A stretch of DNA of 64,000 bases from Aquimarina sp. U1-2 (GTDB lineage Bacteria; Bacteroidota; Bacteroidia; Flavobacteriales; Flavobacteriaceae): the NCBI RefSeq assembly GCF_017897595.1, contig NZ_JAGKIK010000014.1, positions 42,169 through 106,168 of the forward strand, written 5' to 3'. The notes beneath the pieces were generated by a model. That model searched no databases. It saw only the letters and a program-made list of their open reading frames with translations, and was not told where the DNA came from. This document shows, piece after piece, positions 18,778-28,197 of this stretch; within the stretch, counting starts at the first letter, position 1, and each line of letters opens with the position of its first letter. The position numbers and the translations under genes were made by a program.

Positions 18778-18952
18778 TGTTATATATTTAACATGATGTA
18801 CAAATTTATATAATTTTTATAGAAATATTTATTTTAGGTTTAATATTAACTAATTATGCCTCTTCAATAGTACGTTGGACATTGAATTTCTTTCAATATG
18901 CACCACAGATACATAACTATTTAGTTACGTTCTAAGTCTTGTAATTGATTCA

Positions 18953-19120
18953 ATGTTAAAGAATAACAAAAATATAACCATATGAAACGAACATTAAAAT
19001 TTTAAACATTCCTTTTTGTGAAGTAATTTTTAAAATTTTTAATGTGAGAGCGTAGCGGTTACATACATTCTCAATTTTATAATTATTTTATTTACAATAA
19101 ATTTAAAAACATTTAAACGT
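18953..19120 (+). promoter_or_regulatory. Structured leader of the aspartate kinase gene (copy A)
   Basis: ACATTAAAATTTTA (18991-19004) pairs with TAAAATTTTTAATGT (19031-19045). The box GAGAGCGTAGCGGTTACATA follows directly (19046-19065). The last T of GGTTACAT lies 57 bases before the start codon. Two short overlapping ORFs precede or span the 5' arm: MLKNNKNITI (18953-18985) and MKRTLKF (18982-19005), joined by ATGA. The first consists almost only of aspartate-family residues, but AT-rich DNA also favours Lys, Asn and Ile. Confidence 0.6.
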
Positions 19121-20455
19121 ATGAAAGTACTCAAGTTTGGTGGTACCTCTGTTGGATCAGTAGAAAATTTAAAAAAGGTTAAAGAAATTCTGATCTCAGA
19201 TCATGAAGATAAAATAGTGGTTTGTTCTGCTATGGCTGGGGTGACTGATACATTGGTTCGCTTAGTCGAAAACATCAAGTTTAACGATACTGATGCTATA
19301 ACCAGAAATTTACACAAACTAGAGCAAAAACATTTTGATGTGATTGATGCTTTAATTGATGATGAAGAGCTACAAAATGTTTTAAAAAGGGGAATAACAG
19401 CTACTATTACTGAAATGTTTGAAGTGTCTAGTCAGCCTTACTCTAAAAGTGTGAACTCCAAAATCATTACATACGGCGAAACGCTTCTTACTTTTATTTT
19501 CTCTGGTTATCTTAATATCATCGGGGTTGCTAATGTACTACTAGACGCCAAAGAGTTTATGTATGTCGATTCGGTAGAAAACCCAAATATAGAAAGGGTT
19601 AAGCACCGATTAGAGCAAGTATTAAGTACTCGCCCAAAATCTTCTATCTATATCACTCAAGGTTTTGTATGTAAAGATAGCGAAGGACAAATAAGTCACC
19701 TTAACCGAGGTGGGAGTGATTATACGGCTACCATTATCGGTTCGGCATTACAGGTTTCTGAAGTTCAAATCTGGACAGATATTGATGGATTACATAATAA
19801 TGATCCCAGGTATGTTGACGAAACACGCCCGATAGCTCGCTTAACCTATGATGAAGCTGCCGAGCTTGCCTATTTCGGGGCTAAAATTCTTCACCCTCAA
19901 ACTGTATCGCCGGTAGTTACTAAAAATATTCCTGTATTGCTAAAAAATACTTTTGATCCTGAAGCCTTAGGTACGACTATATCGAATGCATATCATACGA
20001 AAGGATTAAAAGCCATTTCAGCAAAAGACGGAATTACAGCTATCAAAATTAAATCTAACCGAATGCTAATGGCCCACGGGTACTTAAGAAGAATATTTGA
20101 GGTTTTCGATCATTATCAAACCTCAATTGATATGATTACTACTTCAGAAATAGCGATCTCATTAACTATTGATAATACGTCAAACTTAGATAAAATAGTA
20201 AAAGAAATAGAAGCCTATGCCGAGATTACCGTTGAGCAAGATCACAGTATTATTTGTATAGTTGGTGAGGCAGTTATCAATGATAAAAATTCGTATAAAC
20301 TATTTGAAATACTTAATTACATCCCTGTACGAATGGTTTCTTATGGAGGTAGTAATAATAATATTTCTATCTTGGTGGATACAAAAGATAAAATCCCATC
20401 ATTACGTTTTTTGAATGAAAAATTATTTCAGACCAACAATGAAATGGCTTTGTAG
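19121..20455 (+). CDS. lysC: Aspartate kinase
   Basis: A 444-residue kinase that phosphorylates aspartate, the first step to lysine, threonine, methionine and isoleucine. The N-terminal KFGGTSVGS motif and the internal LNRGGSDYTATIIG and WTDIDGLHNNDPR motifs define the catalytic domain (about 1-290). Two ACT domains occupy about 300-440 and should give feedback control. There is no fused homoserine dehydrogenase. It stands alone, preceded by the structured leader and the divergent ACT protein. The symbol names the enzyme class; which end product inhibits it cannot be read from the sequence. Confidence 0.92.
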   Translation: MKVLKFGGTSVGSVENLKKVKEILISDHEDKIVVCSAMAGVTDTLVRLVENIKFNDTDAITRNLHKLEQKHFDVIDALIDDEELQNVLKRGITATITEMFEVSSQPYSKSVNSKIITYGETLLTFIFSGYLNIIGVANVLLDAKEFMYVDSVENPNIERVKHRLEQVLSTRPKSSIYITQGFVCKDSEGQISHLNRGGSDYTATIIGSALQVSEVQIWTDIDGLHNNDPRYVDETRPIARLTYDEAAELAYFGAKILHPQTVSPVVTKNIPVLLKNTFDPEALGTTISNAYHTKGLKAISAKDGITAIKIKSNRMLMAHGYLRRIFEVFDHYQTSIDMITTSEIAISLTIDNTSNLDKIVKEIEAYAEITVEQDHSIICIVGEAVINDKNSYKLFEILNYIPVRMVSYGGSNNNISILVDTKDKIPSLRFLNEKLFQTNNEMAL

Positions 20456-20535
20456 TCGATTAGTTAGTGCATTCATTTTATGATGAAAAAAATAGATGTT
20501 TAGAAAGCTTAGCTAATTCTTAAACTAAATTGTAT

Positions 20536-20707
20536 GAATATCCGTATTTAACCTAAACGGTTTGCGTCAAGCTGAATACTGAAACGAGTTCAGCACAGGC
20601 TTGTTTCAGCTTCTCATCTCAATGTGCTGAAAATAAATGTAATGAGATCTTGACATGAATTGAGAATGACTTCTCAGTTAAATTTTAGGTATAATAACGG
20701 ACAGTCA
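20536..20707 (+). repeat. Dispersed ~170-bp intergenic repeat, family 1, copy 2
   Basis: It begins GAATATCCGTATTTAACCTA and ends near ATAATAACGGACAGTCA. It matches 28897-29070 in direct orientation and 13614-13785 in inverted orientation. The rest of 20456-20831 is featureless. Confidence 0.85.
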
Positions 20708-20831
20708 AAACCAAATTTTCACGATTGCGTGATCTAATATTTTTTATTGCACTTCAATCAAAATTGCACAACAGAGTTTCAAAAAATGAAACTGACAATC
20801 TTTATTTTCGCTTCCAAACTATAAAAATAAG

Positions 20832-22370
20832 ATGCTAATTAAAGTTTTTGGAAGTGCCGTTTTTGGTGTAGAGGCGACAACGATAACGGTCGAAGTAAAT
20901 ATTGATAAGGGAATTGGATATCATCTCGTAGGATTGCCAGATAATGCCATAAAAGAAAGTAGTTATAGAATAGCGGCTGCTTTGCAAAACAATGGGTATA
21001 AACTGCCAGGCAAGAAAATAACGATCAACATGGCACCGGCAGATTTACGTAAAGAAGGCTCTGCATATGATCTTACTTTGGCATTGGGAATTCTAGCGGC
21101 AAGTTCTCAAATCAAAGCTGATGAGATTTCAACATATCTGATCATGGGAGAATTATCATTAGATGGTAGCTTACAGCCTATCAAAGGAGCGCTGCCAATA
21201 GCTATCAAAGCACGTGAAGAAGGTTTTAAAGGGTTTATTCTTCCCAAACAAAATGCAAAAGAAGCCGCTATCGTTGATCATCTCGATGTTTTTGGAGTCG
21301 ATAATATTAAAGAAGTAATAGATCATTTTGATGGTAAAAAGGCTTTAGAAAAAACAGTAGTCAATACCAGAGACGAATTTTATGCAGCTCTCGATAATCC
21401 AGAATTTGATTTTGCAGACGTAAAGGGGCAAGAAAGCATCAAACGTTGCATGGAAATAGCTGCCGCAGGTGGGCACAATATTATTTTGGTAGGTCCTCCC
21501 GGAAGCGGAAAAACCATGTTGAGCAAGAGATTATCCAGTATTTTACCACCTATGTCACTGCAAGAGGCATTAGAAACCACCAAAATTCATAGTGTAGTAG
21601 GGCGTATAAAGGATAATGTAGGATTAATGGCACAACGACCTTTTAGAAGTCCGCACCATACCATATCTAACGTGGCTTTGGTTGGCGGTGGAAGTTATCC
21701 CCAACCGGGAGAAATTTCATTATCGCATAATGGTGTGTTGTTTTTAGACGAGCTGCCTGAATTTAAAAGAGAAGTGTTAGAAGTCATGCGACAACCTCTT
21801 GAAGATAGAGAAGTTACTATTTCAAGAGCCAAGTTTACGGTTACATACCCATCAAGTTTTATGCTGGTTGCTAGCATGAACCCGAGTCCGGGAGGCTATT
21901 TTAATGATCCTGATGCTCCGGTCACTTCATCTCCGGCAGAAATGCAACGGTACTTAAGCAAAATTTCTGGACCACTACTCGATAGGATAGATATTCATGT
22001 CGAGGTCACGCCGGTTCCTTTTGATAAATTAAGTGAAGAAAGAAAGGGAGAATCTAGTATCGAAATCAGAAAACGAGTGATCGCTGCCAGGGATATCCAG
22101 ACAAAAAGATTTTCTGAAATGCCAAACTTACATTACAACGCTCAGATGGGGGTAAAACAGCTTAAAGATTTTTGTAAACTAGATGCAGACTCGAAAGATT
22201 TATTAAAAACCGCTATGGAACGGTTACATCTTTCTGCCAGAGCCTACGATCGTATCTTGAAAGTGTCGAGAACTATAGCAGACCTTGCGAATTCAAAAAA
22301 CATACAAGGAGATCATATTTCAGAAGCTATACAATATAGAAGCCTGGATCGAGATGGTTGGCTGGGATAA
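20832..22370 (+). CDS. comM: YifB/ComM-family Mg-chelatase-like AAA+ ATPase
   Basis: A 512-residue protein with the standard ComM order: an N-terminal Lon-protease-like fold (ChlI_N, about 20-140), an AAA+ core with Walker A GPPGSGKT from G221 and Walker B-type LFLDELPEF, and a C-terminal Mg_chelatase_C region (about 400-505). ComM is a hexameric helicase that promotes branch migration during recombination in natural transformation. The length is normal. The gene stands alone; the NRAMP gene starts 72 bases later. Confidence 0.93.
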   Translation: MLIKVFGSAVFGVEATTITVEVNIDKGIGYHLVGLPDNAIKESSYRIAAALQNNGYKLPGKKITINMAPADLRKEGSAYDLTLALGILAASSQIKADEISTYLIMGELSLDGSLQPIKGALPIAIKAREEGFKGFILPKQNAKEAAIVDHLDVFGVDNIKEVIDHFDGKKALEKTVVNTRDEFYAALDNPEFDFADVKGQESIKRCMEIAAAGGHNIILVGPPGSGKTMLSKRLSSILPPMSLQEALETTKIHSVVGRIKDNVGLMAQRPFRSPHHTISNVALVGGGSYPQPGEISLSHNGVLFLDELPEFKREVLEVMRQPLEDREVTISRAKFTVTYPSSFMLVASMNPSPGGYFNDPDAPVTSSPAEMQRYLSKISGPLLDRIDIHVEVTPVPFDKLSEERKGESSIEIRKRVIAARDIQTKRFSEMPNLHYNAQMGVKQLKDFCKLDADSKDLLKTAMERLHLSARAYDRILKVSRTIADLANSKNIQGDHISEAIQYRSLDRDGWLG

Positions 22371-22442
22371 AGATTTATAAACTATTTTTGGTTATTATCA
22401 ACAATAGTGCTGTTATCCCTCAAGAAATCAATATTTTTAAGA

Positions 22443-23666
22443 ATGATAAAAAGAGGGTTGTCCAATTTAGGTCCGGGGACACTGGTGACTGCAGCATTTA
22501 TCGGTCCGGGAACAGTTACCGTGTGTACGTTGGCTGGAGTTCAATTTGGGTACACATTATTATGGGTCTTGTGTTTATCGGTTATAGCATGTATAATTCT
22601 GCAAGAAATGGCGGCACGTTTGGGCTTGGTAACCCAAAAAGGGCTAAGTGAGATTGTTACATCGCACGTCAAAAACAAATTTGCGAGATCCTTACTTATA
22701 ATTATCATCATTGCTGCTATATTTATAGGAAACGCCGCATATGAAGCAGGTAATATTAGCGGTGGGGTATTGGGGCTGTCTACCTTAGTGGGTTCACCTT
22801 ATATTGTTTTAGGGGATCTAAGTATTAATTATCTCAGCCTTATTATAGGAGTATTGGCCTTTACACTATTATTTATAGGGAATTATAAAATCCTAGAGCG
22901 TAGCCTGATGATATTAGTGTTAGGTATGAGTATGGCTTTTGTCATAACAGCTATCATGACCAAACCGAATATATTTTCTATGGGTAAAGGATTTATTCCC
23001 TCGTTTGAATCTGAAAAGCTTTTAACAATTATTGGATTAATTGGGACAACAGTAGTGCCCTATAATCTCTTTCTACATGCATCGTTGGTAAAAGAGAAAT
23101 GGCATCATCCCGAACAATTACCGTTAGCAAGAAAAGATACGATAGTTGCCATTGTTTTAGGAGGTATAATGTCGATGGCCATTATCGTTGCAAGTGCAGC
23201 AATACAAAATGCAGAAATCAATAATGCCGCCGATTTGGCCAAAAGTATAGAGCCTATATTTGGATCTGCAGCCAAATACGTGCTCTCTTTAGGGCTGTTT
23301 GCTGCCGGAATTACCTCTGCAATTACTGCGCCTTTGGCAGCTGCTTATGTTGTGAAAGGCTGTCTGGGGTGGGAAAATAATTTGAAAAGTGCAAAATTTA
23401 GAGCCGTATGGATGTTTATTCTTTTACTTGGGGTTGTTTGTTCTTCTCTAGGCCTAAAATCTATAGAGATTATACAATTTGCTCAAATGGCAAATGGACT
23501 TTTATTGCCCGTCATCGCTGTGATACTTTTATGGGTAATGAATGCTAAAAAAGTATTAGGCACATACACCAATTCTGGGTATCAAAATTTAGCCGGATTC
23601 TTAATTGTCTTGGTTACTATTTTTCTCGGACTTAGAAGTGTATGGAAAGTGATCGTAGAATTGTAA
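22443..23666 (+). CDS. NRAMP-family divalent metal transporter
   Basis: The ATG at 22443 is preferred over a GTG at 22407, since MIKRGLSNLGPG begins the conserved first-helix region. The 407-residue protein has about 11 membrane segments. GTVVPYNLFLHASLV resembles the helix-6 region of NRAMP. In helix 1 the usual DPGN metal-binding motif is replaced by GPGT, as in NRAMP-related transporters that do not carry classical transition metals. It sits 25 bases before pxpABC, a known neighbourhood, so it may supply substrate or a cation for that pathway. Confidence 0.85.
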   Translation: MIKRGLSNLGPGTLVTAAFIGPGTVTVCTLAGVQFGYTLLWVLCLSVIACIILQEMAARLGLVTQKGLSEIVTSHVKNKFARSLLIIIIIAAIFIGNAAYEAGNISGGVLGLSTLVGSPYIVLGDLSINYLSLIIGVLAFTLLFIGNYKILERSLMILVLGMSMAFVITAIMTKPNIFSMGKGFIPSFESEKLLTIIGLIGTTVVPYNLFLHASLVKEKWHHPEQLPLARKDTIVAIVLGGIMSMAIIVASAAIQNAEINNAADLAKSIEPIFGSAAKYVLSLGLFAAGITSAITAPLAAAYVVKGCLGWENNLKSAKFRAVWMFILLLGVVCSSLGLKSIEIIQFAQMANGLLLPVIAVILLWVMNAKKVLGTYTNSGYQNLAGFLIVLVTIFLGLRSVWKVIVEL

Positions 23667-23691
23667 GAATTTTTTGTAAATTTTGTAAGAA

Positions 23692-24420
23692 ATGAAGCAG
23701 CTACTTTTAAATGCAGACGTTGGTGAAGAAATGGGTTTTGATACTCAGATTATGCCTCTTATTTCTTGGTGTAATATTGCCTGTGGCAGCCATGCCGGAA
23801 ACGAAAAAGTAATCCGAGATACTATCAGTTTAGCAAGCGAGTACAGTGTAAAGATCGGAGCACATCCCTCATATCCTGACAGAAAAAATTTTGGTAGAGC
23901 AACCATGATAATAGCATACGAAGACTTGGTGACATCTCTTAAAATACAAATCGAAGTGGTTAAGTTTCAAGCCGAAAAGCTAGGGAATAACTTACATCAT
24001 ATAAAGCCACATGGTGCTTTGTATAATGATGCCATAAAAGACGAAAAGGTTGCTTCTGCAATCATAGATGCTACTATAAGTGTCGATAAAAGTCTCTATC
24101 TAGTAACGACAAAAAACTCAAAGCTGGCTTGTGCAGCCAAGGATAAATTGAAAGTAAAATATGAGGTCTTCGCAGATCGAAGATACAATGAAGATTTATC
24201 GTTGGTATCCCGGTCAGAAAGTGATGCTGTAATTACTGATCCACAAGAGGTTTTTGATCACGTATATCAAATGTTTTCCAAGGGGTACGTCACTACTAAA
24301 AAGGGTATAGAAAAAGAGATTTTTTTTGACACGATTTGTGTACACGGTGACAACCCAAAATCGGTAAGCATTTTACGCTATTTACATCAAAAAATTTCAG
24401 AGTTGAAATTAAATTTTTAA
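23692..24420 (+). CDS. pxpA: 5-oxoprolinase subunit A (LamB/YcsF family)
   Basis: A 242-residue protein with the family signatures LLNADVGEEMGFD at the start, ISWCNIACGSHAGN at about 24-37 and IKPHGALYND in the middle. With PxpB and PxpC it forms the ATP-dependent prokaryotic 5-oxoprolinase, which opens 5-oxoproline (pyroglutamate) to glutamate. Eight bases separate it from pxpB. Length is normal. Confidence 0.92.
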   Translation: MKQLLLNADVGEEMGFDTQIMPLISWCNIACGSHAGNEKVIRDTISLASEYSVKIGAHPSYPDRKNFGRATMIIAYEDLVTSLKIQIEVVKFQAEKLGNNLHHIKPHGALYNDAIKDEKVASAIIDATISVDKSLYLVTTKNSKLACAAKDKLKVKYEVFADRRYNEDLSLVSRSESDAVITDPQEVFDHVYQMFSKGYVTTKKGIEKEIFFDTICVHGDNPKSVSILRYLHQKISELKLNF

Positions 24421-24428
24421 AGTATAGA

Positions 24429-25166
24429 ATGAGGTATAGACTGAAATATAAACCGTATGCCGAAGATGCTATTTTAATTGAATGGCCTCCCGAAATTGAT
24501 GAAAATATACTTCAGGACATACTTATTTTTCAGGAAAAAATAAAAACACAGTATAATAAAGTAATTATCGAGGTGGTCTCAGCATATAACTCATTGCTAG
24601 TTTATTACTTAAGTGCTATAGAAGATTTCTATGATAAGATTTCAGGGCTCAAGGCCTTATACAATTCAAATACGGTGCCCCTACAAAAAAAGCAAAAAGT
24701 TTGGAAACTTCCGGTCTGCTATTCACCTCACTTAGCTCCTGATCTAATTTCTTTTTCAAAAACCAAAGCACTTTCAATAGACGATATTATTAGTCTACAT
24801 ACCGCTCCGCAATATACGGTTTATTTTTTAGGTTTTCTTCCGGGTTTTCTGTATTTGGGTGGGTTACCTCAAACCTTACATTTTATAAGAAAAAAAACAC
24901 CAGCGCCTATAGTAGAAAGAGGTGCTGTTGCTATAGGGGGAAATCAAACTGGAATATACCCGGTAGATAGTCCGGGAGGCTGGCACGTAATAGGTAAATG
25001 TCCCCTTAATTTATTTGACGCTCATCAAGAAATTCCTTCACGTGTTTGTCCGAGTGATCGCGTTCAATTTGTATCCATATCGGCATCTCAATATACCGAG
25101 ATAAGAACCAAAGTTTTAAACAAAAATTATTTCCCTGAACCTGAAGAACTATCATGGGGAAAGTAA
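24429..25166 (+). CDS. pxpB: 5-oxoprolinase subunit B (KipI family)
   Basis: A 245-residue carboxyltransferase-domain protein. VYFLGFLPGFLYLGGLP and the GGNQTGIYPVDSPGGWHVIG segment are the KipI/PxpB core. Its end overlaps the start of pxpC by 13 bases, so the two are translationally coupled. The isolated Bacillus homologue KipI is known as a kinase inhibitor; in this context the enzyme role is the better call. Confidence 0.9.
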   Translation: MRYRLKYKPYAEDAILIEWPPEIDENILQDILIFQEKIKTQYNKVIIEVVSAYNSLLVYYLSAIEDFYDKISGLKALYNSNTVPLQKKQKVWKLPVCYSPHLAPDLISFSKTKALSIDDIISLHTAPQYTVYFLGFLPGFLYLGGLPQTLHFIRKKTPAPIVERGAVAIGGNQTGIYPVDSPGGWHVIGKCPLNLFDAHQEIPSRVCPSDRVQFVSISASQYTEIRTKVLNKNYFPEPEELSWGK

Positions 25167-26014
25167 AAGTCGTTACACCAGGTTTATTTTCTACAATTCA
25201 AGACTTGGGTCGTTTTGGCTACGCAAAATACGGTGTGCCTTTTGGTGGAGCAATGGATAGAACTTCTTTTACTTTGGCAAACGCTCTTTTAGGAAATCAT
25301 GAAAATGATGCCTGTATCGAATGGGTGTATCAACCGCCTATCTTACAATTTAGTGAACCAACCGTAGTGTGCTTAACCGGAGCTCGTACGACTGGCTTTT
25401 TGAACGAAAAAGAAATTTCAATGAATCGTCAATTAAGAGTGAATAAAAATGATGTTCTGACTATAAATTTTTGTAAGAATGGTCAATATGGTTATGTAGG
25501 AATAAAAGGTGGGTTTCAATCTGAAGTTGTATTGAACAGCCGATCTTTTTTTAAAGAAATTACTTCAAAAGAATCGCTGCAAAAAGGGGACGAAATTATG
25601 TATACACCAGTTAAGACGTTTACCGATAGTTTTTCTGTACTATCTACCAAGCTTTTCATACCAAACACGGAAACGTTGCAAGTCTATAAAGGTCCTGAAT
25701 TTGATTCGTTAACCCCTGAACAAAAAGAATTTTTGATACACCATTCGTTTACTATTTCGGGTATGGCTAATCGCATGGCAATACAGCTAAACGAGGTGTT
25801 ACCAAATAGCTTACCATCTCTATTAACCTCTCCTGTACTTCCTGGTACAGTGCAATTAACACCATCAGGCAGGCTTATTGTATTAATGCGTGATAGTCAA
25901 ACCACAGGGGGATATCCAAGAGTATTACAATTAAATATATCTTCAATTGATGTGATGGCTCAAAAGAGAACCCATGAAAAAGTTAAATTTGAAATAAAGG
26001 ATTTACTTTTATAA
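25154..26014 (+). CDS. pxpC: 5-oxoprolinase subunit C (KipA family)
   Basis: A 286-residue biotin-dependent-carboxyltransferase-like protein. TPGLFSTIQDLGRFGYAKYG at the start and the GGYPRVLQL segment near the end are family signatures. It closes the pxpABC operon. It has no biotin-carrier domain, as expected for this family. Confidence 0.9.
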   Translation: MGKVKVVTPGLFSTIQDLGRFGYAKYGVPFGGAMDRTSFTLANALLGNHENDACIEWVYQPPILQFSEPTVVCLTGARTTGFLNEKEISMNRQLRVNKNDVLTINFCKNGQYGYVGIKGGFQSEVVLNSRSFFKEITSKESLQKGDEIMYTPVKTFTDSFSVLSTKLFIPNTETLQVYKGPEFDSLTPEQKEFLIHHSFTISGMANRMAIQLNEVLPNSLPSLLTSPVLPGTVQLTPSGRLIVLMRDSQTTGGYPRVLQLNISSIDVMAQKRTHEKVKFEIKDLLL

Positions 26015-26031
26015 ATGTTATAAAACTTTAT

Positions 26032-26074
26032 AGGGGGAAAACCCCTAACCTGCGACAGGGGAAAAACCCCCTTG
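26032..26074 (+). terminator. Paired GC hairpins after pxpC
   Basis: AGGGG-GAAAA-CCCCT (26032-26046) and AGGGG-AAAAA-CCCCCT (26057-26072) form two small hairpins 18 bases after the pxpC stop. There is no long U tract, so they may be mRNA 3' end stabilisers or a small repeat. The rest of 26015-26237 is AT-rich with no gene. Confidence 0.4.
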
Positions 26075-26237
26075 TGTTAAATTTTTCTAAAATTGTGTTT
26101 TGTATTCAAAATATTGATAGTCAGTTTTTTAAAATTTTCAAAGTTGTTAAAAATTAAGATAAGAAGCATCGGTCATTTGTAGGCTGTCATGTTTTTTGGT
26201 AATATTATTGCCAGTTAAACTTAAAAAGTAACATGTA

Positions 26238-26633
26238 ATGGCAAAAAAACGACCCGAAAAATGTATAAGTGTAGAAGAAGCAAAGGTGCTTCAAGACACT
26301 TGGTGTTGTACAAGAACCCCAGAAATAGATAGATGTATCGGTTTTGAAGACCATAGAGAATTTTGGTGGAGCTTAGACGAGTTAATGGATTATCTTAAAT
26401 ACGTAAAGCGAAAGTCTAGAAAACAAGGTATTCATGACCCGGGGATTCGATTGTATTTTGGAGCCTATCCCAAAGAACAATGTAAAATGGGGAAAGGGTA
26501 TGCAACTGCTTTCTTTGCGCCAACAGGTTCGCCGGTAGGTGAACAAGGGAAAGGCCTAGATAACGCGCCAAATAATTATAATATTGAGGCTTATAATCAA
26601 GGGGGAAGTGGAAATCCTCCATTTGAGTATTAG
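26238..26633 (+). CDS. Conserved-looking hypothetical protein
   Basis: A 131-residue soluble protein with no signal or membrane segment. Notable features are a WCCTRTPEIDRC cysteine cluster at 22-33, an aromatic FWWSLDELMDYLKYV helix, and a glycine/asparagine-rich tail. LYFGAYP and a proline-rich loop follow the middle. It is separated by only 3 bases from the membrane-protein gene, so it may belong to the same transcript as the two-component pair. Function unknown. Confidence 0.7.
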   Translation: MAKKRPEKCISVEEAKVLQDTWCCTRTPEIDRCIGFEDHREFWWSLDELMDYLKYVKRKSRKQGIHDPGIRLYFGAYPKEQCKMGKGYATAFFAPTGSPVGEQGKGLDNAPNNYNIEAYNQGGSGNPPFEY

Positions 26634-26636
26634 TAG

Positions 26637-27332
26637 ATGATATTCTCTTTTTCTTATTTGATTGCAGAATTTGTAGCCTCAATAGTTGGCACAATATTTA
26701 TAACAAAATATCGAGAAGATAAGATTTCTCGATATTTTGTATATTTTTTATGGTTCATATTTATAACAGAACTAGTAGGCAGTCTGCCTTTTTTTCTGTT
26801 TAAACTCAATCTTTATGATTACATCAAAGACAGTATAATCCAAAACACTCAGTGGCTTTATAATATTCAAGTTATTCTTAGTTTTTCTTTCTATGTCTAT
26901 TATTTCAGTCTGAATTATAAAACCTCAAGTTTGAAGAGGTATGTTAATATTTTAATATGTATTTACATAATAGGAGCAATTACTAATTTAATTTTTTCTG
27001 GCGTTTTCTTTTCGGAAATGTCTTCATTTTCCTATATAATTGGCACTGTACTTCTTTTCATTGGGGGAATAATTTATCTTTTTGAAACTCTTCAAAGTGA
27101 TAAGATTTTAACTTTCTACAAAACACTCCCTTTCTATATTGTAATTGGTTCGATTTCATTTCATTTGATCGTAACTCCATTGTTTATTTATGATATTTAC
27201 CATAGTTTGAAAAGTAGTCCTGATTTTGTTGATGTTAGAAGGATTATTTTAAATAGTGCAATAATTTTTATGTATACTTGCTATACCATTGGATTTCTCG
27301 TATGCTTGAAAAAGAACAAATCTTACTCATAA
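26637..27332 (+). CDS. Multi-pass membrane protein upstream of a sensor kinase
   Basis: A 231-residue protein with about seven hydrophobic segments (roughly at 7-24, 33-52, 70-90, 103-122, 128-147, 160-182, 203-222). The last residues are cytoplasmic lysines. It overlaps the histidine kinase gene by 31 bases, so they are coupled. I infer that it is the sensory or anchoring half of a split sensor: the kinase itself has only one membrane helix and no input domain. Confidence 0.75.
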   Translation: MIFSFSYLIAEFVASIVGTIFITKYREDKISRYFVYFLWFIFITELVGSLPFFLFKLNLYDYIKDSIIQNTQWLYNIQVILSFSFYVYYFSLNYKTSSLKRYVNILICIYIIGAITNLIFSGVFFSEMSSFSYIIGTVLLFIGGIIYLFETLQSDKILTFYKTLPFYIVIGSISFHLIVTPLFIYDIYHSLKSSPDFVDVRRIILNSAIIFMYTCYTIGFLVCLKKNKSYS

Positions 27333-28078
27333 TATATTTTACCGTCATTATCCTTTTCTTCTTGGTTTTCGGTATTATATTTTTTATTGCATTTCAACGT
27401 CGAAAAAACAAACTCCTTCTCGATAAACTAAAAGCAGAACAACGATTTGAAGATGAAATTTTTAAATCCCGTATAGAGATCCAGGAACAAGCGCTTAAAA
27501 ATGTAAGCTGGGAGCTACATGATAATATAGGTCAATTGTTATCTACTGCTGTGATGCAAATAAATATTATGGGAACCTCGCTAGAGAAAGAAGCCTTAGA
27601 TTCGTTACAAGATGTTCGTAAATTAGTAGGAGATAGCTTACAAGAAATTCGTAACCTGTCTAAAACTCTAAATAATGAGGTAATTCATAATATAGGTTTA
27701 GAAAAATCCATACGTGTCGAGTTGGATCGATTTGAAAAGCTACGTTTTCTTAAAACAAACCTTTTCATACATGGAGAAGAGGTTCATATCAATCCTAAAG
27801 ATGAAATTATCTTGTACCGTATTATACAAGAGTTTTTCTCTAATACCATAAAACATGCTGAAGCTGCTCATCTTAGTGTAGTTTTAGAATATACTCCTCA
27901 TGCTTTGATAATCAAGGTAGAAGATGACGGGGTAGGATTTGATATGAAATCGGTACAGGCAAATTCAGGGTTATTAAATATGAAAAGTAGAGCAGCATTG
28001 GTAAAGGCAGATTTTAACTATTCGTCTTCACTAGGAAAAGGAGTGTCGATAACATTATCTTATCCTTTAAAAAAATAA
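27302..28078 (+). CDS. Sensor histidine kinase, HisKA_3 (UhpB/NarX-like) type
   Basis: The ATG at 27302 (MLEKEQILLI) is preferred over a start at 27278, as it leads directly into the single membrane helix (about 7-30). The 258-residue protein has a coiled segment at 35-65, H73 in SWELHDNIGQLL (the HisKA_3 phospho-site) and an ATPase domain with EFFSNTIKHAEA and DDGVGFD. It pairs with the LuxR-type regulator 119 bases downstream. Confidence 0.88.
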   Translation: MLEKEQILLIIYFTVIILFFLVFGIIFFIAFQRRKNKLLLDKLKAEQRFEDEIFKSRIEIQEQALKNVSWELHDNIGQLLSTAVMQINIMGTSLEKEALDSLQDVRKLVGDSLQEIRNLSKTLNNEVIHNIGLEKSIRVELDRFEKLRFLKTNLFIHGEEVHINPKDEIILYRIIQEFFSNTIKHAEAAHLSVVLEYTPHALIIKVEDDGVGFDMKSVQANSGLLNMKSRAALVKADFNYSSSLGKGVSITLSYPLKK

Positions 28079-28098
28079 GTGTAATTGGCACTACAAAA

Positions 28099-28183
28099 GG
28101 GTTTAATACCCCCGAGGCTCGCCTTAAAATTAAAATTTGGTTTCTTATAAATGATTCTTGGGCTTGGCTCTGGGTAGTTTACT
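28099..28183 (+). repeat. Dispersed palindromic repeat, family 2, copy 2
   Basis: CCCCCGAGGCTCGCC, an AT-rich centre, then CTTGGGCTTGGCTCTGGG and TAGTTTACTA: the same order as 11523-11606. It lies between the kinase and regulator genes and could form a hairpin in their joint transcript. Confidence 0.6.
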
Positions 28184-28197
28184 ATAAAGTGTATATT

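Noticed and set aside
18982..19005. MKRTLKF as a classical Thr/Lys attenuator peptide
   Set aside because: It is seven residues long, overlaps the hairpin arm, and no terminator with a U tract follows; kept only as part of the leader description.
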